From Corynebacterium crudilactis (GTDB lineage: Bacteria > Actinomycetota > Actinomycetes > Mycobacteriales > Mycobacteriaceae): a stretch of 64,000 nucleotides of DNA. A model generated the notes under the pieces. It saw nothing but the letters and a program-made list of their open reading frames with translations, had not been told where the DNA came from and ran no database searches. The DNA is taken from NCBI RefSeq assembly GCF_001643015.1, contig NZ_CP015622.1:2555358-2619357 (forward strand), given 5' to 3'. This document shows, one piece after another, positions 17,856-27,069 of this stretch. Positions within the stretch are counted from its first letter, which is position 1. Every line of letters begins with the position of its first letter. Both the position numbers and the translations under genes were made by a program.

Positions 17856-18171
17856 TATTTTCACTTCCTATTTTGGAGATGACCCTGATCTTATCGACTG
17901 CCCCTGGCGACCTACATCATCCGCCTTATCTCGTATGCAGCCAAACTGTAAATCTTGGGTTGATCTGCAGTTATTGCACTTCATGCAGCCGGTGGGGGTA
18001 AAAATTTCTGACCTATCCGCAAGGATTTCTAGAAATTCATTCCTAAACGTCTGATGTCTGATGTATATTAACCTTACAGCAATTCAATGACACCGCTCAC
18101 ATTCCCTTCCTAGAGCCTAGTGTCCCACACCAACTCACGGCCCGGCCCACTCTTTAAAAAGGACGTACCTC
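17856..18171. promoter_or_regulatory. Divergent nanR-siaE promoter region
   Basis: This 316-base region without genes has the operator-like motif at 18048-18064, directly followed by TATATT (18064-18069), a plausible -10 box for siaE. A 10-bp palindrome-like TTTCTAGAAA lies at 18026-18035. AAAAAGGACGTACC before 18172 is the siaE ribosome binding site. Confidence 0.5.
18048..18064. promoter_or_regulatory. Putative NanR operator, nanR/siaE intergenic
   Basis: CGTCTGATGTCTGATGT is the second copy of the motif seen at 14085-14101. It contains a direct TGATGTCTGATGT repeat and abuts a TATATT -10 candidate, so a bound repressor would block siaE transcription. Confidence 0.55.
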
Positions 18172-19788
18172 ATGAGCACAAACATCACACGCCGCAATTT
18201 CCTCCGAGCAACTGGCATTCTCGGCGCCGCAGCTGGCATCGGCGCAACTCTTGCAGCCTGTGCGCCAGATTCCTCCAACTCCAGTGGATCATCCACCTCC
18301 ACTGCCGCAGGAACTGGCACCGCAAACGAAGAAGGCACCATCTCCGCAGCTATCTCCTATGAGCTCGGAACCAATGGTTACGACCCAATGACCACTACTG
18401 CAGCTCTCACCGTGGCGGCCAACTGGCACACCTTGGAAGGCCTCACCGAAATCGACCCAGCCACCGGCCAGGTATACGCGGCACTCGCCAGCGAAATGCC
18501 ATCAAGCGATGCTGCTTCCGTGGACATTAAGCTTCGCGACGGCGCCACCTTCCATAACGGCGACGCAGTCACCGCAGACGACGTTGTGTACTCCTTCGAG
18601 CGTGTTCTTGATCCGTCCAACAACTCCCTTTACGCATCATTTATCCCATTCATAAAGTCCGTAACAAAGAAGGATGACAGCACTGTCACCATCGATCTCG
18701 ACTACGCGACCGGTATCATCGGCGAGCGTCTCGCAGTAGTAAAGGTTGTGCCAAAGAGCGCCGTCGAAGCTGATGTATCCGGATTCGATGCCAAGCCAAT
18801 CGGAACCGGCCCTTACAAGATGACCGACAATGGCGGTGCATCCAAGGTGGTCAAATTCGAGCGCAACGATGACTACAACGGACCACGACCAGCACGTGCC
18901 GCAGCAATGGAATGGCAGATCATCCCAGATGCATCTACCCGCACCAACTCCCTACAATCAGGCACCACCATGGCAATCGACTCCGTGCCATACCTATCCA
19001 TCCCACAGTTAGAGGGCACCAGCACCGTCGAATCAGTCCAAGGCTTCGGACTACTCTTTGCCATGTTCAACTGTGGCGACAACAACCCATTTAACGATCT
19101 TCGCAACCGCCAGGCATTCCTCTATGCACTGGACATGGACAAGGTTGTCTCCACCGGCATGGCTAACCAGGCAACCCCTGCCACCTCCTTTGTACAAAAG
19201 GAACACCCAAACTACAACCAGGCATCAACCGTCTATTCCCTCGATGCAGACAAGGCGAAGGCTCTTATCGCAGAAACCGGCCTGACTCGTGTCAACCTTT
19301 TGTGCACCGACCACGACTGGGTGAAAAACTGCACCCCACTCATCCAGGAATCCCTCGCTGCCATCGGACTCGATGTTTCCTTCACCGAACGTAAATCCGC
19401 CGATGTCTACAACACCATTGACGGCAACCCTGATTCCTTCGACGTAGTCATCGCACCAGGCGATCCTTCCGTCTTCGGCAACGACCCAGACCTGCTCATG
19501 CGCTGGTGGTTTGCAGGAGATGTCTGGACCGACTCCCGCATGCACTGGAAGGGCAGTGAATCCTACGACCAGGTACAAACCCTCCTCGAAGAAGGTATCC
19601 GCGCCACCGACGCAACAGAACAGCAAGACATCTGGAACCGTACATTTGATGCAATCTCTGACAACGTTCCGCTGTACCCACTGTTCCACCGCAAGGTTCC
19701 AACTGCATGGAACGCCAACTCCCTCGTGGACTTCAAGCCAATTTCACTCACCGGTTTGAGTTTCTCAGGCGTTGCAACCACCGAATAA
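18172..19788 (+). CDS. siaE: Sialic acid ABC transporter substrate-binding lipoprotein
   Basis: The 538-residue extracytoplasmic solute-binding protein belongs to family 5 (SBP_bac_5, oligopeptide/dipeptide type). The N-terminus combines a twin-arginine motif (ITRRNFLRATG) with a lipobox ending LAAC at Cys30, suggesting Tat export followed by lipid anchoring. A Ser/Thr/Gly linker (residues 31-50) follows, then the family signature around LRDGATFHNGDAVTADDVVY and SIPQ-type segments. A good ribosome binding site precedes the ATG. The gene heads the transporter operon, and a terminator follows it. Sialic acid specificity is assigned from the nan context and from recollection of siaEFGI in C. glutamicum. 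Confidence 0.9.
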   Translation: MSTNITRRNFLRATGILGAAAGIGATLAACAPDSSNSSGSSTSTAAGTGTANEEGTISAAISYELGTNGYDPMTTTAALTVAANWHTLEGLTEIDPATGQVYAALASEMPSSDAASVDIKLRDGATFHNGDAVTADDVVYSFERVLDPSNNSLYASFIPFIKSVTKKDDSTVTIDLDYATGIIGERLAVVKVVPKSAVEADVSGFDAKPIGTGPYKMTDNGGASKVVKFERNDDYNGPRPARAAAMEWQIIPDASTRTNSLQSGTTMAIDSVPYLSIPQLEGTSTVESVQGFGLLFAMFNCGDNNPFNDLRNRQAFLYALDMDKVVSTGMANQATPATSFVQKEHPNYNQASTVYSLDADKAKALIAETGLTRVNLLCTDHDWVKNCTPLIQESLAAIGLDVSFTERKSADVYNTIDGNPDSFDVVIAPGDPSVFGNDPDLLMRWWFAGDVWTDSRMHWKGSESYDQVQTLLEEGIRATDATEQQDIWNRTFDAISDNVPLYPLFHRKVPTAWNANSLVDFKPISLTGLSFSGVATTE

Positions 19789-19805
19789 CTATTCAGTGGC
19801 CATAA

Positions 19806-19854
19806 AGAGCCCGGCGTAGCCAGCATTCTGCGCCACGCCGGGCTCTATTATTTT
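19806..19854 (+). terminator. Intra-operon terminator/attenuator after siaE
   Basis: AGAGCCCGGCGT (19806-19817) and ACGCCGGGCTCT (19835-19846) form a perfect 12-bp stem followed by ATTATTTT. It lies 18 bases after siaE and before siaF, so part of the transcription probably stops here, leaving more binding protein than permease. Confidence 0.85.
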
Positions 19855-19915
19855 CGGCTCCTGCTTTGCTCCTATTTCAAGTGTTATAGCTCCAATCGAA
19901 AGCGCGATACCTACT

Positions 19916-20881
19916 ATGTCCAATCTTTTGCGACTTGTCGGCCGACGGCTCATCGCTTTACCGATCATGATCATCGGCGTCACCCTGCTGGTTTTCATCG
20001 TCATGTCATTTTCTCCTGCCGACCCGGCACGACTTGCTCTAGGCGAATCCGCCTCCCCCGAAGCTTTGGAAGCCTACCGTGAGGCAAACGGCCTCAACGA
20101 CCCAATGATGGTCCGCTACTTCGACTTCATCATCGGCATGCTTCAAGGCGATCTGGGCACCACCAGTGGTGGTGTTGCTGTCACCGAAATTGTCGCTCGC
20201 GCTTTCCCCATCACTTTGCAGCTCACGTTCTGGGGCTTAATTATCGCCGTAGTATTAGCGCTGGTCCTCGGAGTTATCGCAGCTCTCTACCGCGATCGTT
20301 GGCCTGATCAGCTGATCCGCGTGCTCTCTATCGCAGCACTTGCCACCCCCTCATTCTGGCTGGCAATTCTGCTGATTCAGTGGTTGGGCACCATTCCAGG
20401 AGCATGGGGAATGTTCCCAGCGCTTGTCACCAGATGGGTCCCATTCAGCGAAGATCCCGCTACTTATTTCAACAACATCGCACTTCCTGCCATCGCCTTG
20501 GCAGTACCAGTTGCAGGTTCACTGGCCCGAGTCGTTCGAACCTCCATGGTGGAAGAACTAGATAAAGACTATGTCCGCACAGCTATCGGTGCAGGCATTC
20601 CCAAAACTGAAGTGGTGGCCCGCAATGTGTTACGCAATGCGCTAATCACTCCAATCACCGTGATCGGATTACGCGTTGGCTACCTCATGGGTGGTGCCGT
20701 GATCATCGAGATCATCTTCAACATCCAAGCAATGGGCCAACTCATCCTCGACGGCGTGACCCGCAATGACGTCTACCTCGTCCAAGGCGTCACCCTCACC
20801 GTTGCCATCGCCTTCATCATCGTTAATATCGCCGTGGACTTGCTCTACGTCCTGGTCAATCCACGTATTAGGAGCATCTAG
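19916..20881 (+). CDS. siaF: Sialic acid ABC transporter permease (DppB type)
   Basis: The 321-residue inner membrane permease starts with the DppB/OppB-type helix RLIALPIMIIGVTLLVFIVM. It carries the SPADPARLALGESASPEALE extracytoplasmic loop and about six membrane segments. The EAA loop is seen in VRTAIGAGIPKTEVVARNVL. No strong ribosome binding site stands before the ATG at 19916, so it may depend on readthrough and coupling or on a weak promoter in the 70 bases after the terminator. Its stop codon is immediately followed by the siaG start. Confidence 0.9.
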   Translation: MSNLLRLVGRRLIALPIMIIGVTLLVFIVMSFSPADPARLALGESASPEALEAYREANGLNDPMMVRYFDFIIGMLQGDLGTTSGGVAVTEIVARAFPITLQLTFWGLIIAVVLALVLGVIAALYRDRWPDQLIRVLSIAALATPSFWLAILLIQWLGTIPGAWGMFPALVTRWVPFSEDPATYFNNIALPAIALAVPVAGSLARVVRTSMVEELDKDYVRTAIGAGIPKTEVVARNVLRNALITPITVIGLRVGYLMGGAVIIEIIFNIQAMGQLILDGVTRNDVYLVQGVTLTVAIAFIIVNIAVDLLYVLVNPRIRSI

Positions 20882-22885
20882 ATGCGCCGTAAACTAACCA
20901 CTACATTGGAAAACAAGCCCGGTGCGAGACTCAGCGGATTCCGTGCACTTTCTCTCACCTCAAAAATTGCGTTAGTTTTCCTCGTCCTCATTTTCATTCT
21001 CGCGATTTTTGCACCGTTCATCGCTAAGTTTGATCCGCTGGCTTCCGGCACTCCGGTGCAGCCGCCAAGTGGTGAGCACTGGTTTGGTACCGATGCGATT
21101 GGCCGCGATATTTTCTCCCGCGTTGCCCATGGCGCCCGCGCGTCTTTGATCATTGGCCTCTGCGCCACCGGTGCTGCCCTTTTAGTAGCCGCTGTTTTGG
21201 GATCCATCGCCGCAACTGCAAATAAAGCTGTGTCCGAAGTACTCATGCGCGTGCTTGACGTCATCATGTCCTTCCCTGGAATCGCACTCGCTGCGGTCTT
21301 CGTTGCAGTCTTTGGCAATGGCATCCCCGTCATCGTATTTGCTATTTCATTCCTGTACACCCCACAGCTGGCTCGCATCGTACGTGCCAATATTTTGTCC
21401 CAATTCGGCGAAGACTACGTCAATGCTTCCAAGGTTATTGGTGCATCCACTCCCCATATCCTGATCAAACATGTTGCCCGCAACTGCATGGCACCCATCT
21501 TGGTATTCGCAACCGTGCTGGTTGCAGACGCCATTGTTTTCGAAGCATCCCTGTCTTTCATCAACGCTGGCGTGAAACCACCATCACCGTCATGGGGCAA
21601 CATCCTTGCTGATGGAAAGGCACTCTTGCTCACTGGAGCTTGGTGGCCAACGTTCTTCCCAGGTCTGATGATTCTAGTAACCGTGCTGTGCCTGAATATT
21701 CTTTCTGAAGGCCTCACGGATACCTTGGCCAGCCCAAAGCCAAAGCCGGTTTCAGCATCTGCCAAGAAAGCCCTGAAAAAGGAAGAAGAAGGCACCAAGT
21801 CTGCCTCTGGTTTAGTTCTGGGGCACACCACCCGCGAAGAAGCCCACGCTTCCCTGCTGTCCTCACTTGCAGCTCTATCCGCCAGTGAAAACAAAACCAA
21901 CAACCGCCTGGTCTTTGAAGGTAACCCCACTCCTTTGTTGGAAGTCCGCGATCTGAAGATTTCCTTCCCCAATGCTCACGGCGGTATCACCATTGTTGAT
22001 GGCGTGGACTTCACTGTCGCCCCCGGACAAACCATGGGTCTCGTCGGTGAATCCGGCTGTGGTAAATCCATCACCGCAATGTCGATCATGGGACTGCTTC
22101 CGCCAAGCGCAAAAATCGAAGGAGAAATCCTTTTCGATGGCAAGAACTTACTGGATCTCAAGCCAGACGAGCTTAATGCTCTACGTGGACATGAAATCGC
22201 CATGATCTACCAAGATGCGCTCTCCTCCCTCAACCCATCCATGCTGATCAGTGCCCAAATGAAACAGCTCACCCGCCGCGGTGGAAAGCGTAGCGCTGAA
22301 GAACTCCTGGAACTTGTCGGTCTAGATCCAAAACGCACCCTGCAGTCTTACCCACATGAACTTTCTGGTGGACAGCGTCAGCGTGTCCTCATCGCGATGG
22401 CTCTCACCCGTAACCCCCGCCTCCTCATCGCCGATGAACCAACCACTGCACTGGATGTCACCGTCCAACAGCAGGTTGTGGATCTCCTCAATGAACTGCG
22501 CGACAAGCTCGGCTTCGCCATGATCTTCGTATCCCACGACCTCGCATTGGTTGCCCGCCTCGTGCACAAACTCACCGTCATGTATGCAGGTCAGGTTGTC
22601 GAGCAAGGCACCACCCGAGAAATCCTGGTGGATCCTCGCCATGAATACACCCGTGGTCTACTTGGTTCAGTACTCTCGATTGAAGCTGGCGTGGATCGCC
22701 TCTACCAAGTCCCAGGTACCGTTCCATCGCCTAAGGAATTTGCTGCAGGTGACCGTTTTGCCCCTCGATCAGAATTCCCAAACCTAGGCCTGAACCAAAA
22801 GCCTATCCTGCGCCACATCGAAGGAACAGAACACGCTTATGCTGCAACCGATGAGCTTCTTGCTGCAAAGGGAGAACTACAATGA
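20882..22885 (+). CDS. siaG: ABC transporter permease-ATPase fusion (DppC-DppD)
   Basis: The 667-residue protein joins two subunits normally encoded separately. Residues 1 to about 285 are a DppC-type permease ([23 protein letters not shown] loop in [20 protein letters not shown]). A charged linker follows (about 290-340; [16 protein letters not shown]). Residues 350-640 are a DppD-type ATPase with Walker A GESGCGKS near residue 388, signature LSGGQRQRV, Walker [13 protein letters not shown] and the switch histidine in [11 protein letters not shown]. An oligopeptide-type C-terminal extension follows. It overlaps siaI by four bases (ATGA). The reading frame is open throughout, so this is a true fusion and not a missed stop. 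Confidence 0.92.
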   Translation: MRRKLTTTLENKPGARLSGFRALSLTSKIALVFLVLIFILAIFAPFIAKFDPLASGTPVQPPSGEHWFGTDAIGRDIFSRVAHGARASLIIGLCATGAALLVAAVLGSIAATANKAVSEVLMRVLDVIMSFPGIALAAVFVAVFGNGIPVIVFAISFLYTPQLARIVRANILSQFGEDYVNASKVIGASTPHILIKHVARNCMAPILVFATVLVADAIVFEASLSFINAGVKPPSPSWGNILADGKALLLTGAWWPTFFPGLMILVTVLCLNILSEGLTDTLASPKPKPVSASAKKALKKEEEGTKSASGLVLGHTTREEAHASLLSSLAALSASENKTNNRLVFEGNPTPLLEVRDLKISFPNAHGGITIVDGVDFTVAPGQTMGLVGESGCGKSITAMSIMGLLPPSAKIEGEILFDGKNLLDLKPDELNALRGHEIAMIYQDALSSLNPSMLISAQMKQLTRRGGKRSAEELLELVGLDPKRTLQSYPHELSGGQRQRVLIAMALTRNPRLLIADEPTTALDVTVQQQVVDLLNELRDKLGFAMIFVSHDLALVARLVHKLTVMYAGQVVEQGTTREILVDPRHEYTRGLLGSVLSIEAGVDRLYQVPGTVPSPKEFAAGDRFAPRSEFPNLGLNQKPILRHIEGTEHAYAATDELLAAKGELQ

Positions 22886-23700
22886 CCTCACCTGCTGATA
22901 CCCGGATCCCCATCCTGGAACTACGCAACACCAACGTTATTCACAAAACACGTACTGGAAAGCTCTTCCGCCCAGATCAAGTTCACGCCAATAAGAACAT
23001 CAACTTCAAGGCCTACCGTGATGAAGTCGTAGGTATTGTTGGTGAATCCGGTTGTGGAAAGTCCACGCTGGCACGTGTGATGGTTGGTCTTCAGCCTGTC
23101 ACTTCTGGCGAAGTATTGTTCAAGGGCAAGCCACTAAAACTTCGTGGCGCTCAACGTAAAGAGCTCGGCAGCTCCGTATCCGTAGTGTTCCAGGATCCGG
23201 CAACCTCCCTCAACCCGCGCATGACCGTCCGCGAACAACTCCTTGATCCACTGCGAGTCCACAAAGTAGGAGATGAAAAAACCCGCAACCAGTGGGTATC
23301 CGAACTCATCTCCATGGTTGGTCTCCCACAATCAGCACTAGAAGTTCTCCCCCGACAAGTCTCTGGTGGACAGCGTCAGCGTGTAGCAATCGCCCGAGCC
23401 CTTGCACTCAAACCAGATATCATCGTTGCCGATGAACCAACCTCTGCGCTTGATGTCTCCGTGCGTGCGCAGGTTCTCAACCTGTTACTCGATCTGAAAA
23501 CTGAACTCGGCTTGGGTTTGGTATTCATTTCTCATGACATCAACACCGTGCGCTATGTGTCTGACCGCATTGCCGTCATGCTTGCTGGTGAAATCATTGA
23601 AGAAAACACCACTTCGGAAATCTTCAACAATGCACAGCAGGATTACACCCGCACGCTACTGGAGGCCACACCATCACTGCTGAATAAGACTCGTCTTTAA
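22882..23700 (+). CDS. siaI: ABC transporter ATP-binding protein (DppF type)
   Basis: The 272-residue ATPase provides the second nucleotide-binding domain of the sialic acid importer. Walker A is [10 protein letters not shown] near residue 54, the signature is [19 protein letters not shown], Walker B is IIVADEPTSALD, and FISHDINTVRYVSDR holds the switch histidine. Translation is coupled to siaG by an ATGA overlap. It closes the operon, and a terminator follows eighteen bases later. Confidence 0.92.
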   Translation: MTSPADTRIPILELRNTNVIHKTRTGKLFRPDQVHANKNINFKAYRDEVVGIVGESGCGKSTLARVMVGLQPVTSGEVLFKGKPLKLRGAQRKELGSSVSVVFQDPATSLNPRMTVREQLLDPLRVHKVGDEKTRNQWVSELISMVGLPQSALEVLPRQVSGGQRQRVAIARALALKPDIIVADEPTSALDVSVRAQVLNLLLDLKTELGLGLVFISHDINTVRYVSDRIAVMLAGEIIEENTTSEIFNNAQQDYTRTLLEATPSLLNKTRL

Positions 23701-23717
23701 GGCATAACCAAAAAGTT

Positions 23718-23757
23718 CCCCGGGGAGATTGAACTTTCCCGGGGTTTATTTTGTTTT
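23718..23757. terminator. Terminator after siaI (bidirectional)
   Basis: CCCCGGG (23718-23724) pairs with CCCGGGG (23738-23744) and is followed by TTTATTTTGTTTT. The next gene is convergent and its stop lies inside the T run, so the hairpin may serve both strands. Confidence 0.75.
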
Positions 23758-24117
23758 AGCTGATTTCATTAAGGCCTTGTCCGACTCATAATAACTACAC
23801 AAATAATGCAAAATTGCTGTAAAAATAACTATCCTCACGAGGTCAAGGCAAAACCTCGTCCAAGATTGCGCAGCAGGATAATGCATCAAAATGGAAACAG
23901 AGAACATCGCATATGAGCGAGGAATGAGCCAACTACAAGGCTTTTTATAATTCCATAAACCCCACGCCACTGTTCCGATGATTATTGCAGCCGAAATCCA
24001 CATGAGTAATCCAGCGGGGTTATAATCCTGAATTCCCGCAATCTGCGCTATCGCCAGGACAGCAAACAGAATGACAACAACGATGTTCCAAAATCGGGGA
24101 GATTTCAGATTGGGCAT
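23746..24117 (-). CDS. Small membrane protein of unknown function
   Basis: I do not recognise a family for this 123-residue protein. It has three to four hydrophobic segments: IVVVILFAVLAIAQIAGI (about 11-29), LLMWISAAIIIGTVAWGLW (about 36-55), a weaker one around 68-80, and VRIVIFTAILHYLCSYY (about 93-110). Short polar ends are basic at the C-terminus (ALMKSAKTK). It stands alone between the sia operon and ispF, with its own ATG at 24117 and a short intergenic region. Base composition is more A/T-rich than its neighbours. Real expression is plausible but not proven. Confidence 0.6.
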   Translation of the reverse strand: MPNLKSPRFWNIVVVILFAVLAIAQIAGIQDYNPAGLLMWISAAIIIGTVAWGLWNYKKPCSWLIPRSYAMFSVSILMHYPAAQSWTRFCLDLVRIVIFTAILHYLCSYYESDKALMKSAKTK

Positions 24118-24167
24118 GTCCTCACACTATCAACTTATGCAGCTATCAACATGCTTTGCGGAAAAAC

Positions 24168-24650
24168 CTAAGCCTTCCACACCACAGCAGTGGCAACCGC
24201 AGCTCGTCCTTCACCACGGCCAGTAAAGCCCATGTGGTCAGTGGTGGTTGCAGAAAGTGAACATGGTGCGCCGAGGATTTCGGAAATCACTTGCTGTGCT
24301 TCTTCGCGGCGTGGCCCAAATTTAGGGGTTTGGCCAACCAGCTGGGCAGCAACGTTGCCGATAATAAAGCCGTGAGAATCCAGGAGCTCGCGGGCTTCTT
24401 TAAGCAGCTGAGCGCCGGAAACACCATCATATTCTGGGCGGCCAACTCCCACGAAGGAACCCAAATCGCCCAGGGCGGATGCGGAGAGGAGGGCATCCAC
24501 AAGAGCGTGTGCTACAACATCGCCGTCGGAGTGACCTTCGCAGCCGTCAACTCCTTCAAAGAGGAGGCAAGCAATCCAGCAGGGTTTTCCCACTTCAATT
24601 TGGTGGGCGTCGGTGGCAATTCCCACGCGCGGGATAATTGGATTAGTCAC
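24168..24650 (-). CDS. ispF: 2-C-methyl-D-erythritol 2,4-cyclodiphosphate synthase
   Basis: The 160-residue MEP-pathway enzyme forms the cyclodiphosphate for isoprenoid synthesis. Metal ligands are seen in GIATDAHQI (Asp and His) and [16 protein letters not shown] (His), and the C-terminal signature is [13 protein letters not shown]. The start is a GTG at 24650 that overlaps the end of ispD by eight bases. A longer in-frame start inside ispD is unlikely because the conserved fold begins just after the GTG. ispD-ispF coupling is typical. Confidence 0.94.
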   Translation of the reverse strand: MTNPIIPRVGIATDAHQIEVGKPCWIACLLFEGVDGCEGHSDGDVVAHALVDALLSASALGDLGSFVGVGRPEYDGVSGAQLLKEARELLDSHGFIIGNVAAQLVGQTPKFGPRREEAQQVISEILGAPCSLSATTTDHMGFTGRGEGRAAVATAVVWKA

Positions 24651-25407
24651 TTGGTACCTCGAAAATTGTTGGTTCGGCTTCATCGGTGATGCGCTGAGCC
24701 AGCATCATGTCAATGGGAGTTGTTACTTTAAATGCCATTGGATCTCCCTGCACGCATACCACATCTGAGCCGTACCATTCCATGAGGCTGGCGTCATCGG
24801 TGGGCATGAAACCTGGGTTGGGATCGGCGAAGTATTTCTCATTTGCGGCGATCAGTTCCGAGAGTAAAAAACCCTGCGGGGTTTGGACAGCTCGAAGTTC
24901 TGCACGGTTGGGAGTGTCCACCACAAGATCACCGGAAACGCGCTTGATGGTGTCTGCAACGGGTAGCACTGGGATCACTGCGGTTGCGCCATCGTGAACT
25001 TTTCGGGCCACGCGGGCAATCATGCCGGGAGGGGTGAGAGCTCGGGCGCTGTCGTGGATGAGGACAATTGCATCGGGGGTGGCGTCGTCAAGCGAAATTG
25101 CCTGGAGTCCTGCCCACACTGAATCCGCGCGCTCTCCGCCGCCGTGCACAAGCCGGACGCGGATCCCTTCGGGGTTGTCTAAAAGACCGCGTTTGCGCAG
25201 CAGTTCGCGGGCGTAGTTTTCCATGTCGGGGCTGACAAGGATGATGATTTCATCGACACTTTCGGAAGTCAGCATGGCTTGGAGCGAGCGCTCAACAAGC
25301 GTGCGTTCACGCAGCGTAACGAATGCTTTGGGGATCGGGCCACCCAGACGAGTGCCTCGCCCCGCCGCCGCTAAAAGTGCGATGACGGGGATACGGTTTG
25401 TAGACAT
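24643..25407 (-). CDS. ispD: 2-C-methyl-D-erythritol 4-phosphate cytidylyltransferase
   Basis: The 254-residue cytidylyltransferase acts after DXR in the MEP pathway. The nucleotide-binding start reads [20 protein letters not shown], with the conserved Arg and Lys. Later motifs include [40 protein letters not shown] and the closing [12 protein letters not shown]. It is ten bases after carD and overlaps ispF, so carD-ispD-ispF form one unit, the same order as in Mycobacterium. Confidence 0.95.
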   Translation of the reverse strand: MSTNRIPVIALLAAAGRGTRLGGPIPKAFVTLRERTLVERSLQAMLTSESVDEIIILVSPDMENYARELLRKRGLLDNPEGIRVRLVHGGGERADSVWAGLQAISLDDATPDAIVLIHDSARALTPPGMIARVARKVHDGATAVIPVLPVADTIKRVSGDLVVDTPNRAELRAVQTPQGFLLSELIAANEKYFADPNPGFMPTDDASLMEWYGSDVVCVQGDPMAFKVTTPIDMMLAQRITDEAEPTIFEVPSD

Positions 25408-25417
25408 CGGCTAAGGC

Positions 25418-26014
25418 CTAGTCTTCGTCGTCGAAGCTCAGATCATCGAGATCCACGTCTGAATCATCGAAGTCGTCGAAAGCATCCTTCTTTTCGCCGT
25501 CTTCACCGAGCAGGTCTGCGCGGTGGCGAGCAATGGTTTCATCGACTTGACCGAGGAAAGCATCAGCCTTCTCATTGTCAACAGTTTCCGCGAGCGCTAG
25601 CTCACCGACGAGAACCTGACGAGCTTTAGAAAGCATGCGCTTTTCACCAGCGGACAAGCCACGGTCCTGATCACGGCGCCATAGGTCACGAACAACCTCG
25701 GCAACCTTGTTCACATCGCCGGAAGCCAAACGCTCCTGGTTTGCCTTGTAACGGCGGGACCAGTTGCCGGCCTCTTCAACATCGATTTCACGCAAAACAG
25801 AGAAAACCTTCTGCAGGCCTTCTTCTCCCACGACATCGCGCACACCAACAAGCTCAGCGTTCTTTGCAGGAACGCGAACCACGAGATCGGAATGATTGAT
25901 CTGGAGAACCAAGTAGTCCACCGTCACACCATTCATTTCACGCTGCTCCAGGGCTGAAATCATTGCAGCACCGTGGTGCGGGTAAACGACGGTATCTCCG
26001 ACCTTGAAATCCAT
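25418..26014 (-). CDS. carD: RNA polymerase-binding transcription factor CarD
   Basis: The 198-residue protein has an N-terminal Tudor-like RNA polymerase interaction domain ([34 protein letters not shown]) and a helical C-terminal DNA-binding domain ([35 protein letters not shown]). The acidic tail is rich in Asp ([19 protein letters not shown]). CarD stabilises the open promoter complex, especially at rRNA promoters. The ATG at 26014 lies behind AGAAGGAG; a GTG two codons earlier is less well placed. It is divergent from the two-component system across 335 bases. Confidence 0.95.
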   Translation of the reverse strand: MDFKVGDTVVYPHHGAAMISALEQREMNGVTVDYLVLQINHSDLVVRVPAKNAELVGVRDVVGEEGLQKVFSVLREIDVEEAGNWSRRYKANQERLASGDVNKVAEVVRDLWRRDQDRGLSAGEKRMLSKARQVLVGELALAETVDNEKADAFLGQVDETIARHRADLLGEDGEKKDAFDDFDDSDVDLDDLSFDDED

Positions 26015-26349
26015 TCCCACTCCTTCTATTGGCTGATCATCCTTCTTTTTAAGGAATCACGCCGTGGCGCCAGCATTGTCCATGCAAGCAACCTATTCAA
26101 TACTTCCCACTGCCCCCAGCTCTAAGCTGTGAGAACTTTTCTAAAAACGTTCTCAGGGCAGGCTTTAACCTATGGAATTCTACCATATTTTATATAGCTT
26201 CAGCGCCTTCAGGCGCAGGGATAATGCTTTTCGACGCGGCCAGCCACCTTCCACTCAAGCTTGTGTGGCCGAGTGCCTGAATTTCAGGACGTCGGTCTCC
26301 AACCCGACTTTGTGGAAACACCCCGCATTAAAAGGCCATACTTGAAACC
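26015..26349. other. Divergent carD / response regulator intergenic region
   Basis: The 335 bases carry no credible gene. I see a 6-bp palindrome GAGAAC/GTTCTC (26131-26154), an A/T-rich stretch TATTTTATATAG (26186-26197), a GCGCCT/AGGCGC hairpin (26203-26216), a copy of the gene-end motif in reverse (AATGCTTTTCGACGC, 26223-26237), CCTGAA/TTCAGG (26276-26288) and GTCGG/CCGAC (26291-26308). CATACT at 26339-26344, seven bases before the ATG, would suit a leaderless transcript of the response regulator. Confidence 0.5.
26131..26154. promoter_or_regulatory. Palindromic site between carD and the two-component genes
   Basis: GAGAAC and GTTCTC are inverted around TTTTCTAAAAAC, itself partly symmetric. 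The 24-base site sits about 117 bases from the carD start and 196 from the regulator start. It could bind a dimeric regulator, but which one is unknown. Confidence 0.35.
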
Positions 26350-27069
26350 ATGTCCCCCACTTTTATTGATGGAAACTTATCCGGCAGGGTGCTCATTGTT
26401 GAAGATGAGATTCCACTTGCTCGCATGATTTCGCTGTATCTGGGCAAAGCAGGTTTTGACACCACCACGATCCAGGATGGTGCCGCAGCTCCGGACAAAG
26501 TTGCTCATTTGCGTCCCGATGTCATCATTTTGGATCTCGGATTGCCTGGACTTGATGGTTTAGAAGTGTGCAAAAGAATTAGAGCGTTTACGGATTGTTA
26601 TATCTTGATGCTCACTGCAAGGGGATCTGAACGCGATAAGATTACGGGCTTAGAAATTGGTGCTGATGATTACATCACCAAGCCATTTAATATCCGTGAA
26701 CTTGTCATTCGCATTCAGTCAGTGATGCGTAGACCACGGAAAATCGATGAGACAATCCAAAATGGACTCACGTTAAGTTATGGCAGCATCGAGCTAGACA
26801 CTTTGGCACATGAGGTGACCGTGCAAGGAGTCGGAGTCACTCTCACCCGGACAGAATTTGAGCTGCTCCAAGCACTCATGCATAAGCCTGGTGAAGCAGT
26901 TTCCCGACGCGATCTAGTCACCCAAGTATGGGATACCACGTGGGTAGGCGATGAACGCATTGTGGATGTGCACATTGGAAACCTCCGTCGCAAGCTGGAA
27001 CAACCAGCTCCAGGCGCGCAATTCATCGATACGATCCGCGGAGTTGGCTACCGAATGTCTCTCAAATGA
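26350..27069 (+). CDS. cgtR11: OmpR-type response regulator
   Basis: The 239-residue two-component response regulator has an N-terminal receiver domain with acidic pocket (VEDE), phosphoacceptor Asp62 in VIILDLGLPGLDG, Thr in MLTARG and Lys in YITKPF. The C-terminal winged-helix DNA-binding domain contains LTRTEFELLQALMHKPGEAV and VDVHIGNLRRKLEQ. No Shine-Dalgarno is apparent, but CATACT just upstream suggests a leaderless message. It overlaps the kinase gene by four bases. The symbol follows my recollection of the C. glutamicum cgtR11-cgtS11 system; stimulus and targets are unknown. Confidence 0.85.
   Translation: MSPTFIDGNLSGRVLIVEDEIPLARMISLYLGKAGFDTTTIQDGAAAPDKVAHLRPDVIILDLGLPGLDGLEVCKRIRAFTDCYILMLTARGSERDKITGLEIGADDYITKPFNIRELVIRIQSVMRRPRKIDETIQNGLTLSYGSIELDTLAHEVTVQGVGVTLTRTEFELLQALMHKPGEAVSRRDLVTQVWDTTWVGDERIVDVHIGNLRRKLEQPAPGAQFIDTIRGVGYRMSLK

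Noticed and set aside
20882..22885. Sequencing error joining two ABC genes
   Set aside because: The frame stays open through a plausible charged linker without frameshift signs, and the downstream ATPase has no alternative start with a ribosome binding site near the junction.
26256..26315. tRNA-like stretch (TGGCCGAGTGC followed by small stems)
   Set aside because: It resembles the D arm of Ser/Leu tRNAs, but there is no GGTTCGAATCC-type T arm, no seven-base acceptor stem and no CCA-side pairing.
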